A stretch of DNA of 64,000 nucleotides from Plotosus lineatus (GCA_024760905.1 CM045745.1:18529782-18593781); one strand, 5' to 3'. Counted from the first letter of the stretch, positions 48,150-60,950 are shown. Notes: generated by a model from the letters alone, not told the origin. A program made the numbers and translations.

Positions 48150-48402
48150 AAAATGGCCTGCTTATAGGCTGCTGGATTTCTGATCCCAAAGGTCGAGGAT
48201 TCGAGCCACACTATCAACGGGTTGTCACTGCTGTCCTCCCAGTGCAGCTAACTAGATTATCAAAAGGCCGGCCATGTGTCTTGTCTGCCTTGTGAGCTGT
48301 CCAGTGTGTACTCTGCCCTCGCCCAGGGTCTGCTGAGATGGGTATGAGCCTCCGCACAGGCCCTAAGTAGGATGAAGCAGTTGATAAAATGAATGACTGA
48401 AT
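48150..48402 (+). repeat. Dominant SINE, L-tail copy, core-deleted and diverged
   Basis: Head with ggattcgagcc B box, then ccggccatgtgtcttg joined to the L-tail; most of the core is missing. Confidence 0.85.
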
Positions 48403-49379
48403 TATTGCCATAATGATTCTAATAATCAACAGAGCATGAATGTTAACTATTAGCATAGTTATTAGCTTTTAATTAATAACTCATAGAATGTTAATTTACA
48501 TGGATCCACATTTTCTGAAGTACAGGAGTGCATCTTTTAATCTTTTGAAATTAATGACTGTGCAGAGCAGAAGGCAATGTGGTGATAATTTAGCAAATAG
48601 CAGTATATGGTTAGTTCAATGCTCCCGTCTCAGACATACCTGTGGCAGAATGGCAGCACAATCAGATGGCTATTATGTTTGTGTCCATCTATCTGTTTTT
48701 CATAAATCCATAAATGTTGTTATTTAACTATTTTGCAGTTGCCGGATGTCTCCTGTCACTCACTTTCAATCTGGACCTAATTGCTTGCAGTCTGCTATGC
48801 CTGCTGCCTGTCCACAGAATCATCACCAAATAAAACCATCGTCACAATAACACATGATGTGATCTTGTAATGCACACAAACCAACATCCTGGAAATAACT
48901 GTAATCCAAGTTTCCACAGTGATGACCTGATTACGCCCTAAACAATGCACAGCGATAATTTTTTTTTTTTTAACTTTTTTTTTTTTTTTTTCCATTTCGG
49001 CTAATACACTTCTGCTGTCCTCAGGATGGCTGATGATATACTTCTTGGCAGCAGAGTTAATTATAACATAGCTCCATGTATTGCACCAGAGGCTTGCCAT
49101 GTAAGAAGCTTTCCTTCTGGAGGCCCACTATAATCGTAGCTGTCAGATTCAGACTGTCATTTTAGCAGGCTGGCAAGCTGTGGTTAGTGCACATTGTCTA
49201 CATCCCTCTTCTCTTCAATCTCTCCTCTACCAGATTTGTTCTCTGTCATGGAGATCTGTAAATGGAATCATGTAACTTAGTGTAACTCTTTGCTATTGCA
49301 TTAATTTCAACAGAAGCATAGCACAGCTTACATGTGCTGCATCAACTACAAGGCTACACCACACAGACACATGTTTCAC
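48403..49379. other. Unassigned stretch
   Basis: T runs at 48959-48990. Nothing recognised. Confidence 0.5.
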
Positions 49380-49693
49380 CACTTCATCTTAATTAGGCTG
49401 GAACCCATCTCAGCCGACTTCGGGCGAGGGTGAGGTCCACCCTGGACAGCCAGGCCATCGCAGGGACAACATTCACACAACTATTCACACTCGCACCTCA
49501 GGGATGTTTGGAACAGCCAACTAACCTACTGTGCATGTTTTTGGATGGTGGGAGGAAACCAGAGTACCCGGGGGAAACCCACGCAAACATGAGGAGAACA
49601 TGCAAACTCCACAGAGAATCGTCCAGGCATGTGAATTGAACCCAAGCCTTCTTGCTGTGAAGTGGACATCATAACCACTACGCCACCGTGCTG
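49380..49693 (-). repeat. tRNA-headed SINE with L2-type tail, near full length
   Basis: In plus view: ggaacccatctcagccgact, ccaggccatcgcagg, tgtgcatgtttttggatggt, gggaggaaaccagagtaccc, then the head ending cgccaccgtgctgcc. The minus-strand head has A-box tggcgtagtgg and B-box gggttcaattc. Confidence 0.85.
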
Positions 49694-49707
49694 CCCACAT
49701 GTGTCAG

Positions 49708-50011
49708 GTAAGGTAAGTCTGTTGGGTTTTTACACCCGAGCCTAGTGGCTCATCAGGCCGGTGCTTATCCCCAGTTTCCGTAGCATGAAGCGACCAGGAG
49801 TTCAACTCCCCCTGGATGGGACGCTAGTCCATCGCAGGTTACCTTCCCAGTATATTTTACTGGTACCCATTTAGACTGCTGGGTGAACAGAGGCACACTT
49901 GTGGTTGAGACCTTGCCAGGGGTCTTAGCACAGTGAGGATCTCAGTGGGATTCGAACTCACAACCTCCTGATCATGAGCTCAGTACCCCAACCACTATGC
50001 CACCGGCCCCC
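49708..50011 (-). repeat. Third SINE family, full copy with target duplication
   Basis: The minus-strand head is ggggccggtggcatagtgg, with B box gttcgaatcccac; the body ends gcgtcccatccagggggag ... aagcaccggcctgatgagcc. Perfect 14-bp repeats cccacatgtgtcag flank it at 49694-49707 and 50012-50025. It inserted at the very 5' end of the preceding SINE. Confidence 0.85.
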
Positions 50012-50104
50012 CCCACATGTGTCAGTGGCATCAAAATTCCCAAATTCTGTGAACACATTCTGTCAACCAAAGTAAGGACATACAGCAACACACTGCAATT
50101 ATTT

Positions 50105-50188
50105 TTGTAACCACTTAATCCTAATTAGGGTCGCGAGGAGGTTGGCGCCCATCCCAAGCGACTCCGAGCGAGGGTAGAGTACACTCTG
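50105..50188 (-). repeat. Dominant SINE, L-tail piece
   Basis: Minus-strand L-tail only. It shares the unusual variant cccaagcgactccgagcg with the copy at 50646. Confidence 0.88.
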
Positions 50189-50296
50189 TCCAGGGTGTAC
50201 TCTACCCTCGCCCGAAGTTGGCTGGGATGGGCGCCAGCCTCCCCGTGACCCTAATTAGGATTAAGCGGTTATAGAAAATGAACTGAATGATGATTA
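50189..50296 (+). repeat. Dominant SINE, L-tail piece in opposite orientation
   Basis: Plus-strand L-tail ending aactgaatgatgatta; with 50105-50188 it forms a tail-to-head palindrome. Confidence 0.88.
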
Positions 50297-50645
50297 GGGG
50301 GGCAGTGGTGGTCTCGTGGTACAGGGCACTGGATCGCTGATCCAAAAGGTTGGGGGTTCGAGTCCCACTCTCCACAAGGTTGTCACTGTCCTCCCCAGTG
50401 CAGCTAACTGGGTTATCAAAGGCCGGCCATGTCTCTCACTGTCTATGGTGTGAGGCATGTAAAAGAACCATTGCTGACTTTTGACAAGAGTAGCTGCAAA
50501 GCCGCAGGCGTGTTTCCGCCCTGCGATGGCCTGGTGAGCTGTCCAGGGTGTACTCTGCCCTCGCCCGAAGTTGGCTGGGATGGGCGCCAGCCTCCCCGCA
50601 ACCCTAATTAGGATTAAGTGGTTACAGAAAATTAACTGAATGATG
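50297..50645 (+). repeat. Dominant SINE, L-tail copy, full length
   Basis: Near-consensus head with perfect B box, core and L-tail, again ending aactgaatgatgatta. Confidence 0.95.
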
Positions 50646-50985
50646 ATTAATCCTAATTAGGGTCCCGAGGAGGTTGGCGCCCATCCCAAGCGACTCCGAG
50701 CGAGGGCAGAGTACACCCTGGACAGCTCGCTATAGGCCATCGCAGGGTGGAAACACACTGATGGCTTTGCAGCTCCTCTTGTCAAAAGTCACCAATGGTT
50801 CTTTTACATGAAACTCTCACCATAGACAGCAAGAGACATGGCCGGCCTTTGATAACCCTGTTAGCTGTACTGGGGCGGGGGGGAGGGGGGGGGCAACCTT
50901 GTGGTGAATGAGGCTTGAACTCCCAACCTTAAGATCAGTGATCCAGCTCCTATACCACTAGGCCACCACTGCCCACACTGCAATC
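50646..50985 (-). repeat. Dominant SINE, L-tail copy, full length
   Basis: Minus-strand copy with the cccaagcgactccgagcg variant; the head reads gggagttcaagcc in its B-box region. Confidence 0.92.
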
Positions 50986-51961
50986 ACATGCATGCAAATG
51001 CAAACAGTGCATAATGCATTACATTACAGCCATACAAACTACTTAAGGAACTGATTCAAGTGATTCAGGTCATGTGTTTTAGGAAGCATAGTTGCACACT
51101 TTCCTCCGGGATCAATAAAGAATTCTGATTGTGATGCAAATACTGCAATGGTCTCACATCAAACATTCAAGATCATTGCAACAACTACAAATAGAAGTTA
51201 CAGTATTAAGAAGAACATTTTATTTAGAACAGTATTACACATTAAGTCAGCTGGTTACTCTGAACTGCCAATAGATTTAAATATGAGGGTGAATTTAAAA
51301 TAAATAAACAAATCAATAAATAAAATAAAGTTTGCCCTGCAATCTACTTCAAAGTGTTCCGACCTCTCATTCAGGAGTCAATTGGGATTTGCTCAAGATT
51401 TTCCTGCAGTGCTGATAGGTATATGGTACAACATGATAATAAGCACATCAGTGATGATCAGTGATTTCTAAATTGAATCTGTACATATTAGAAGGTGAGA
51501 GAGATCAACAGACATGAGGACGAAAGCATTGCTGCGGCTCTCTAGATAGAAGAGAAGAACCAGTTAATTCCTATTGCCATTTTAATCAAAAGATAGCTGA
51601 ACAGCATTGTGGGTAATATTGTAAATCATTAACAATCATGACCGTGAAAGAAGTTAAAAAAAAAAAAAAAAAAAAAAGAAGTCAATATTAAATTTAATTA
51701 TAAAATCAACATTGGGTACCATTAAATATTAATATGCAATAATAGAGTAATAGATAATAAGAAAGGCTTTTTTTAGTTCTTCATTATAGAAATTCTGAGT
51801 GTCAGTATCAAATTCACATTATGATTACAAACCTAACCACAAAATGGAACTCTCACTCTGATTTTATTTTCACATAAAAACATAAATTCTATTACAAAAA
51901 TCAGAGACAGAGCACTGCTATTAAAAATACCAAATAAACAAATCAATTAATTAAATAATGG

Positions 51962-51992
<31 letters not shown>

Positions 51993-52317
51993 CTTACATA
52001 GTCGTGCATGGTTCTGCAGAATATGAACCCTTGATGTGGGTATAATAAAATACAGACATAAAGATTCAATCAGAAATATTTTTTCATAGTATTTAGCCGC
52101 TCTTTAAAGCTCATTGCAAATCTTATTGCATGTATTAAACAAATAAAATAAAAGAGAAAAAAATTATTTGCTTTAAAATGAATCTGAATACGAGAAAGCA
52201 ATGCACAGTAAAATGAAGCAAACAAAAACAAGCTAAAATTAAAATTAATATTATCTCTCAAATAAATAAATGCTGTCATTTGTTCATAGTTCTATATTTA
52301 ATCTGTAAAAAAGTAAC
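50986..52317. other. Unassigned stretch with A-tracts
   Basis: A runs at 51658-51677 and 51961-51990. No gene or known repeat recognised. Confidence 0.5.

Positions 52318-52379
<62 letters not shown>
52318..52379. repeat. (AAT)n microsatellite
   Basis: About 20 units. Confidence 0.95.
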
Positions 52380-52380
<1 letters not shown>

Positions 52381-52869
52381 CCCTTAAAAGTAAAGTTTTT
52401 AATTTTAGCTTTCATTCTTATCTTCTTCGTAACATCTGTCTCGATGGAATATGGATTCATTCTCTTGAATTTAATTTACACAGCTGTACACTCAGAGTCC
52501 CTACACACTTTATATGTGTGGGTGAAGTTAGAGATGCAAATTTGAGCTTCTCAGATTCAAGAGCAATAATTGCGTGTATGCTCATACTGTTAGCGGATCG
52601 CAGTGAAATGCTACATTGTGCGCCGCGGAGGTGGGCGCAGGACAGTTGTTTTGACATTTTACAAAGAAAAAGAAAAAAAGAAGAAATACCAAATTGTTAC
52701 CAATCGCTACAATTTCTCAATAATATTTTAGTGAAAAACAATTAGTATTAGAAATTATGACTCATGAAATTTTTATTCAAAGGCTCCAAAACATAAACGT
52801 TTCTTATGCTTATTTTCTTTTCTTTTTCTCTATAATTTTGAGGTCCCAATATGACCATAATACTGTTTT

Positions 52870-52872
<3 letters not shown>
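52380..52872. other. Unassigned stretch
   Basis: A locally GC-richer patch at 52560-52650 has a short open minus-strand frame without recognisable features. Confidence 0.45.
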
Positions 52873-52910
<38 letters not shown>

Positions 52911-53006
52911 CTTTCTTAGCCATGGAGAGATGATAATATTCCTAAAATCTTGGCTGCCCACGTGTTCAGATGGGTATTTCAGATACACACACACACACAC
53001 ACACAT

Positions 53007-53083
<77 letters not shown>
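52873..53083. repeat. (TA)n, (CA)n and (GA)n microsatellites
   Basis: TA 52873-52908, CA 52985-53006, GA 53009-53083. Confidence 0.93.
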
Positions 53084-53088
<5 letters not shown>

Positions 53089-53177
53089 TAGAGCAGAGTG
53101 GAAGTGATTTTTCTTAAATTTTCAAGAAAGGTTGAGAATGGGTCAAGGAACTAATGATTGTTTTTTGATTTGCCTCT

Positions 53178-53180
53178 GGC

Positions 53181-53230
<50 letters not shown>
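53178..53230. repeat. (AAT)n microsatellite
   Basis: About 17 units. Confidence 0.95.
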
Positions 53231-53317
53231 GTCTTGTAAAATATGTTACACTGGTTTTATAAAAATAATTATTAGCTGTATTAATCATTTCAAAATAAAC
53301 ACCATGGAAAAGGTTGT

Positions 53318-53660
53318 TCAGTTCATTTTCTGTAACCGCTTCATCCTAATTAGGGTCGCAGGGAGGCTGGTGCCCATCCCAGCCAACTCAGGGCGAGGGC
53401 AGAGTACACCCTGAACAGCTTGCCAGGCCATCGCAGGGCGGAAACACGCTGACGGCTTTGCAGCTCCTCTTGTCGAAAGTCAGCAATGGTTCCTTTACAT
53501 GCCTCACACCATAGACAGTGAGAGACATGGCCGGCCTTTGATAACCCAGTTCGCTGCACTGGGGGGGGGGGCAGTGACAACCTTGTGGAGAGTGGGACTC
53601 GAACCCCCAACCTTTGGATCAGCGACCCGGCGCCTTATACCACGAGACCACCACTGCCCC
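53318..53660 (-). repeat. Dominant SINE, L-tail copy, full length with target duplication
   Basis: Complete on the minus strand. Perfect 12-bp repeats ggaaaaggttgt flank it at 53306-53317 and 53661-53672. Confidence 0.95.
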
Positions 53661-53798
53661 GGAAAAGGTTGTATTATGCCATATCATCAAACAAAAAAAA
53701 TTAATGACACACTGGCACGCTCATAATTTATTGATAGTTACTCAATATCAAACCTACGTCTGTTTAGAGGAACACAATGCTGATATTCTGGCAGGAAA

Positions 53799-53802
<4 letters not shown>

Positions 53803-53876
<74 letters not shown>
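53803..53876. repeat. (TA)n microsatellite
   Basis: About 37 units. Confidence 0.95.
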
Positions 53877-53879
<3 letters not shown>

Positions 53880-54756
53880 AGCTCACATAGTATGAATGCC
53901 TCTGTCACAGTGTGCAACTTTGTAATTTGAAGTTCAGCTATGGAGTGGCTAACTTAAACAGCTCACTGAGACACCTTGTGGTTTTTCTCATAAATGTTGC
54001 CTGTTTTGAAGTGTGTTCATGCAAGCGGACAATAGTCTGTGTTCTTGTTTTGATCGTATATTTCGAGCATTGTTGTATATGTCAGCTGTAAAAGCTGTAG
54101 TGTCTTGAGCTTATGATTTTGGGTGTTTCAATCACCACCCATAGCAGGCTCCTCATCTGAGTTAACTTTTGTCTGGGCCCTGTCCAGGGTCGGCCATTTT
54201 CCTTTTCAAATATTTATGCTCAAGTTGTACACTTTGCCACTGCAACTGGGCTTCCTATTGCCACACACTGGCATGAGAGAGAATTTATTTGCTTACAGTA
54301 GCTTAGTCACTATAGTTCACACACAAATGCTCAACAATAGTAAATTATTTGCAGCAACTATTAAGGCCAAATAAGTCAAATTGGACAGCACACTAGAATA
54401 ACAGAAAATTCTGAAAATTAATTGATTAATTATTTATTTATTTAATTAAGTAATAAGCATCTGATGATGTCACAAAGTGTATACGCAGTATGATTAACTG
54501 GTGGAACATTGTGACAAAGAGACATGCAAAAAGCCAGAGGATTCCAGAGTCTTACTTTCTGATTGGAGATCTGTTCATTGGTTATCCCATTACATGGAAC
54601 ATTTATGTTATACAATAGGAAATGTTCTCCGAGTGTAAAACATGACACTGACTCTCCGATCAAAAAACTACGACTCACCAATCATGGCAGTCTGTGAGAT
54701 TGTGTCTGCCTAAATTTGGTGTTCTAATGCCATTTAAAGAGTATTCACCTGTTCCC
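53877..54756. other. Unassigned stretch
   Basis: Nothing recognised. Confidence 0.5.
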
Positions 54757-54827
54757 TGGGAGTACAGCTTAGTGCTTGAGCATTTGATTGGAGATCAAGA
54801 GGTCCTTGGTTCAAATCCAGGTGCCCA
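54757..54827 (+). pseudogene. tRNA-Cys-like pseudogene with altered anticodon
   Basis: The 71-nt stretch follows tRNA-Cys closely in its middle: gagcatttga, then gatcaagaggtcc and a perfect B box ggttcaaatcc. The anticodon loop reads TTGGAGA, so the anticodon is GGA rather than the GCA of tRNA-Cys. The acceptor stem is imperfect and the A box (cagcttagtgc) is degenerate. It is probably a retroposed tRNA or the head of a decayed SINE, not a working tRNA gene. Confidence 0.65.
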
Positions 54828-54837
54828 ACATTGAGAG

Positions 54838-55032
54838 GTAATGGAGCAGTGATGGCTAGTGGTTAAGTCACTGGGTTACTGATCCGGAGGTCAGTGGTTC
54901 AATCCCCACTGCCAGCACTGGTGAACCCTTGAGTAATGCCCTTAACCCACAATTGCTGAGATGCATAAAAAATGAGATCACTGTAAATCACTCTGGATAA
55001 AAGTTTCTGCCAAAATGCTGTAAATGTTGTTA
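54838..55032 (+). repeat. tRNA-headed SINE, full copy
   Basis: Head gagcagtgatggctagtggt, B box gtggttcaatcccc, then cttgagtaatgcccttaacc and the conserved end cactctggataaaagtttct ... aatgctgtaaatg. Confidence 0.8.
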
Positions 55033-55507
55033 TTGGTTTAATGTGGCAGAACATTCCAGCCTTCACCCTCCTGTGTGACAGTGTTAGCTAATAGTGGCAA
55101 ACGATGCTATCTTAGTGACTATTTGTGGTAACCTTAATTGTTTTACTTAATGTGTCTGTATGGGGAAAAAAAAAAAGGTTCCAAGTAAAGCCCATTGAGA
55201 AATATGAAAATCCTAAATGATCCAGAAAACCTTAAAGGTATGCCTTGATTTACCAGGCATATGAAATATCCATGAAAATGGTCTTTTCTCTTGGAAATAA
55301 AATGGAATCTACCACAGTGTCTTTTGGAAACCATTTGGTTACACCTTTACGTAAATGTTTATGATACATGCAGTGGTCATAATGATCAAGAAAACAAACT
55401 TAAAAAATAGTCAGCACTGACGGGGATCATGCAAGCAGTTAAAAAAAAAAAAAAAAAAAAAAAAAAGCTAATGGCTTAAAGTTAATTTAAACATGGATAT
55501 AACCTCT

Positions 55508-55508
<1 letters not shown>
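55033..55508. other. Unassigned stretch
   Basis: A run at 55441-55466. Nothing recognised. Confidence 0.5.
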
Positions 55509-55555
<47 letters not shown>

Positions 55556-55556
55556 G

Positions 55557-55599
<43 letters not shown>
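55509..55599. repeat. (TG)n and (GA)n microsatellites
   Basis: TG 55509-55553 and GA 55559-55599. Confidence 0.95.
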
Positions 55600-55601
<2 letters not shown>

Positions 55602-55611
55602 TTTATTATTT

Positions 55612-55957
55612 TCACTTCACTTTCTGTAACCACTTAATCCTAATCAGGGTCGCGGGGAGGCTGGCGCCCGTCCCAGCCGGCTCTGGGTGAGGGCAGAGTA
55701 CACCATGGACAGCTCGCCAGACCATCGCAAGGAGGAAACACACTGACGGCTTTGCAGCTACGCTTGTCGAAAGTCAGCAATGGTTCTTTTACACGCCTCA
55801 CACCATAGACAGTGAGAGACATGGCCGGCCTTTGATAACCCAGTTAGCTGTTTAAGGGGGTTATCGAAAAACTGTTGGTGAGTGGAGCTTGAACCCCCAA
55901 CCTTAGGATCGGTGATACGGCACCTATACCACTTTGCGCCCCCTGCCTACCAGAGAG
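55612..55957 (-). repeat. Dominant SINE, L-tail copy
   Basis: L-tail and core are well kept; the core-head junction (tgtttaagggggttatcg) and the head are altered. Confidence 0.88.
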
Positions 55958-56820
55958 ATGTTCCTCATATAGTTTATGTTGTAATCGTAGGCCTTTTATT
56001 TCATAACACTTGATGTCAGAATTGACGACTTGCTGTGACTCAGTGTTGCACTGCCAATGCTTCTTGTTGTCATGAAGTTGTCTCACAGTTGTTCTTCTAG
56101 CCAAATAGTTATGTTATTGGAAACAGACATAACAGAACAAAAATAAGATGTAAAAGAGGTAAATAAGAGATACGACACCCATATGCCGAGGTGATATCAC
56201 CGTTTATATTCAGCCAGAATGAAAGTTTCATGGTAGATAAAACACATATGCTGTTGTCTAGTAAATGGATACTTTTATAGCACCCTTTATTTCTTCGTAC
56301 TTTACTGTTATAGTTTCCTGTTTTTGTATTTTTAGTTTCAAACTGAGCACAGGCAGAGAGTCAGGCTGCACTGAAATGCTTACTGATACCCAGCCAGAAT
56401 GAGCAGTGATAAAAAGATTTGGATTATCTTTCAAATGTCAGTGTGTGTTTGCATGCATGTGTCTCTGTGTGTGTGGGACAGATTGTCTGGCTGCTAAAAA
56501 GGGGTGAGGGCCTGTGGCGTTCTCTCTAGCTCAGCCGTGACCAGCAGCTCATGAGCAGGTAGCTGCTCTGTGGAGAACATAACGTATGCATGTGACTTGC
56601 CAAATGAGTGCTGCTGAGAGGCGAGGAGAGACATTATTGGCCACGTGCTGAGCTCCAAGCTGTCCCTTCCTGTAGACAAGAAACACCCAACTACAGCGGG
56701 ATTCTACAAAGGGACCAGAGACACGAAGGACGTCCTTCAGTGGGAAATAAGGCAGAGGTACCTGGAATATCCACAAATAAATGAAGCTGTTCAGAGTGTA
56801 CAATTAATTTCTTCCCATTA
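55958..56820. other. Unassigned stretch
   Basis: Nothing recognised with confidence. Confidence 0.5.
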
Positions 56821-57666
56821 CAGGGATCCCTCGCTACTTCGCGCTTAAATTCATGTGGCTTCAGTGCATCGCAGTTTTTTTTTTGTTTTTTTTTTTTTAA
56901 TATTCATCGAATTAAAAAAAATAAGGCAATTAAGGAACAATAGGGGGAAAAGTTAAGGAAAATGTCACAAAGCAAGCAAACAAACAACTCAAAATTTCCA
57001 TCAAAACTAGTTGCATTGTTGTGAGGTGCACATCTGGGTGCCTACACGCACATCTGTATGTGTGCACGTCTGTATGTGTGTATATTTATAGTTTATTTGC
57101 ATCTTATGCATCATTTTTGAATGTTTAATAGTTATTATAAGCATTTATAGCATTGAATATGTATTTATTGATATTATATACACATATACATGTACATATA
57201 TGAGGGGCAGTGGTGGTCTAGTGGTATAGGGCGCTGGATCGCCGATCCAAAGGTTGGGGGTTCGAGTCCCACTCTCCACAGGGTTGTCACTGTCCCCCCC
57301 CAGTGCAGCTAACTGGGTTATCAAAGGCGGGCCATGTCTCTCACTGTCTATGGTGAGAGGTTCATGTAAAAGAACCATTGCTGACTTTCGTAAAGAGTAG
57401 CTGCAAAGTCGTCAGCATGTTTCTGTCCCTTGCTAAAAAGGGTTGTGACAGGAAGGGCATCCGACGTAAAAACCTCTGCCAAATCAAACGTGCGAATCAG
57501 ATGATTCGCTGTGGCGACTCCCGAGTAAAAGGGAAAAAGCCGAAAGGAAGACATACATGTACATATATGCCAGCCGGGGGGGGGGGGTTGAGCCTACTTC
57601 TCGGAATCCAATAGTCGCGGGGGGGATCTCGGTCCCAATTTAACCGCAGGAAGTGAGGGATACCTG
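56821..57666 (-). mobile_element. MITE family B, copy 4, with nested R-tail SINE
   Basis: It starts TA + CAGGGATCCCTCGCTACTTC and ends ggaagtgagggatacctg + TA, in the opposite orientation to the 27.8-kb copy. The interior shares gcatttatagcattgaatat and gcatcttatgcatcattttt with it. Without the SINE and one duplicate it is about 480 bp. Confidence 0.78.
57203..57552 (+). repeat. Dominant SINE, R-tail copy, full length with perfect target duplication
   Basis: A box tggtctagtgg at 57214-57224 and B box ggttcgagtcc at 57259-57269 are both intact. Core and RTE-type tail follow. A perfect 17-bp repeat atacatgtacatatatg flanks it at 57186-57202 and 57553-57569. It is the best-preserved R-tail copy. 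Confidence 0.97.
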
Positions 57667-57941
57667 TATATGCATTTGTTTTTTTCTTTCTCAGACCAAC
57701 TCCTTGCTTCCTCAGCATGTCGAACCTGATGCAGTATGGTTTAGTTATTCTGAAGAATTCTGATATTTCTTCATTACTCCCATCACTTGGTTTCACTGTG
57801 CTTAACAGTTGCTTTACACTGAATGGTACAATAATTTTGGGGTTAAATGCTTCACCTTTGCTTTCCCAAACATTTTTCTTGTTATCATGGAGAATCAACT
57901 GAATTGTTATCTTGTCTGGGGCTTACACTTTTTCACCAGAA

Positions 57942-57945
<4 letters not shown>

Positions 57946-58034
<89 letters not shown>
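57946..58034. repeat. (TA)n microsatellite
   Basis: About 44 units. Confidence 0.95.
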
Positions 58035-58038
<4 letters not shown>

Positions 58039-60364
58039 CTTTGTGATCAAGAGTGTTTTGTCAAGCTTGAAGTAATCAGACATGTGAAATTTCTGCAAAT
58101 TTGCAATTTTTCTTGAGTTTCCCACCAAAATATCATTTCTATGAATAAGTCCGGTCAGCTCCTAGGGGTGGTATGGAGGGGGGGTCTTGTCTTGAGGGAA
58201 AAAAATGTGCAGAACCTTATATATCGGTATAAAATTAACCGTTGCTAGCTTCCGTCCATTTTTCTGACTTTCTCGAACATTCATTGTATTGTGTATTTTT
58301 ATTGGATAATTGCCCCGCACCTCTGCACTTGTCCAATCAGAGAGAGTTTCACATTTCTGAACCTGCAATGGAAGTGCTGACCTGGTATGCCTTGTCTTAA
58401 TTGATACATTCTCAATTACTATTTATACATATCCTTTGTATGTAAATACAGATTTGAAATTTCTTTTTTAATATTATTATTTCTTGGTGTTGTAATGGTT
58501 TAAGATCACACACTCTATAACTTAACGGTATATTTATATAAAATAAAAACATCTCTTTGGCCTGCAGCTCTAAAACGCCCGGCTGCATTCCTCCAATTTG
58601 GATTTTTTTTCCATTTTACATGTCTGAGGACTCACTTTTTAAGAATGAGCTTCTCAGATGACAGCCTCTCAGTTCACTGGAGTGCGAATCTTACCTAAAT
58701 GTAAGATGATAATACTGGTGTCCCAGCATACTTCACCTCCTCGACCTTGTCAAAAAAAACCCTCATAATATATATTGACATAAAGTTAAAGAAGTTACCA
58801 GCTGTAGTTCCACAAATGGGAAATTAAAAGAAAGTTCATTCAAATAATAATATTTTTCATACAATGGACACTGTATGTACGAATGACATGCACTGATTAT
58901 GTGCATGAGCTACAGTAGCCATAACTCATATCTACAGAACAAAGTTAGCGCCAACATTGGACATACAATGAGAATACTTTGGTGACAACCATTTATAACC
59001 TCTGTGATCACTCCAAGAACATGAAATGCAGACAAAAACACACGGCCAAGCATGGATGTGTAAAAGAGATAATAGAAATGAGAGGCACTACCTCAAACAC
59101 TGCTGCATAATTCAACAACTCTGTGACCTCATGTTCCCCATTAGAATGGACCGGAGACACAGCTTGTACATTTTCCTCTCTGTAAGCCTCTCCTATCTCG
59201 CTACCTTATTTTTCCTCTTCTATCTTCCACCTCTGTATCCATGGTGTTTTTCTCCAGATTTCAGCCAGTAAGTCTGTGGGTCTGCTTACTAATCCGACCG
59301 GTTTCAGGGCGATCAGCTGATCCCTCGAGTAAACAAAGAGCGCGTGTCATTGCTGCACTGCAGTCCATGAAAGTAAAAGTTCTGCAGTGATAAATAGTAA
59401 AATAAATAAATAAATAAATAAATTCTCTCAACTCATATATTGAGAGGGCAGCTACTTATAAACAATGAAATAATAAGTACAACAAAGAAAGTTAAAGTGA
59501 GAAAAAATAAGTTAAAAGCAGGAGCAATTGAGACAGGCTGTGCACCAGTTAAAGCATGTTTAAATGAATAAAAATAAGAATAAAAAATATTTAAAAAACA
59601 GAAAATACTTTTTTTTTTTTAGGGATTGCATGGGCAAACGAAGGAGACTGACCATGTACCTTCAGATGAAGATATTATGTTCAAGGGTTACCAGAGTCAG
59701 ATGATATTGGCAAGTGAAGGCTAACTTGATGCCCCCTGACTGAAAAAGATCACTTCTGAAGCAGATGGATTCGATTAAAGTTGGAAATATCAGTGAAAAG
59801 GGAAGTAATAGCAGTGGGACAAAATTCCAGATGGAAGAAAAATATTGAGACACAACAGAGTGTGGAGAGGATAGGTGACATTTATCTGTTTCTCACATCA
59901 TGGTGATTTTTGGACCATTTTTTGGACCAATATTGCTTCAATTCATAGATGCTTGAGTGCATTTGTTACTTCACAGCTCTCATTTGGTCCTGTCAGGGTA
60001 CTTTAATTGGATTGACCTCAAAGAACCATTTGGTCATTGCAACATTTTTGACGGTTTTTTTGTTTCTTCAGTCATTCTTTTGTAGAATTGGTGGTCTGCT
60101 TGGGATTGTCCTAATGCAAGACCCAATTGCAGCCAAGCTCATTGTCATACAGATGGCCTTATGTTTGACTCTAATGATCAATTCAATGATTAAAATGTGC
60201 CCAGGTCTAGTGACTAAAACAACTCTATATCATCATACCTCCACAATTTGTTTAGTGACTGATATGGGGGTGCTTTTGCTATGCTATGATTGTTTGTTTT
60301 TTTTGAAAACGTGAGACTGTGCATTATGGCAAGATGTCAGGACTTTGGCCACATCTATCGAACT
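58035..60364. other. Unassigned stretch
   Basis: An open plus-strand frame of 121 codons at 59949-60314 is hydrophobic but has no recognisable domain, and is probably chance. (AAAT)n lies at 59400-59422. Confidence 0.45.
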
Positions 60365-60950
60365 CATAATGAGCATGTTTTTGGACTGTATCACAAATCT
60401 GGAGTACCCAATGAAAACCCATACAAGAGCAGGAAGAGCATGAAAACTCCACGCAGAAACACCCTTGTCAGTCACAGGACTCGACCTCAGGACTTTATTT
60501 TTGCTGCGAGGCAGAAGGGCTAACCACTACACAACCAAACTGTCCTAAATAAATAATGATATCGTGAAATATGTACCAGCTCAGGACCAGTTTCCTTCCA
60601 GAGACATGCACATCATGATTTCCTGAGTGTAAGCCATCTATCTGACAAGGGCATTTCTGTATGGAGTTTGCATGTTCTTCCTGTGCTTGTATGGGTTTTC
60701 AATGGGTGCTCCAATATCTTCTCACAGTTCAAAGACATGCACATTGACCAAAGTGGAGATTTTTTTGCCATAATGCAGTTTTATGTTTGTAAAAAAAAAT
60801 GTGGGAGGAAACCGGAGCTCCCAGAGGGAACCCATGAAGCACATAAAAATATATAAACTCCACACAGAAACACTCTTGTCAGGCATAGAACTTAAACTCA
60901 GGATCTTTCTGTGAGGCCAAAGAGCTAACCACTATCCCAATGAACTTTCC
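60365..60950. repeat. Three diverged L2-type SINE pieces
   Basis: Minus-strand piece 60365-60543 ends in a tRNA head (gggctaaccactacacaacc). Plus-strand piece 60648-60770 has tggagtttgcatgttcttcc. Minus-strand piece 60800-60950 has gtgggaggaaaccggagc. All are strongly diverged. Confidence 0.65.

Noticed and set aside
54123..54374. 83-codon open frame
   Set aside because: No recognisable domain or splice signals; left in the unassigned stretch.
59949..60314. 121-codon hydrophobic open frame
   Set aside because: Hydrophobicity follows from T-rich composition; no family features or nearby gene structure.
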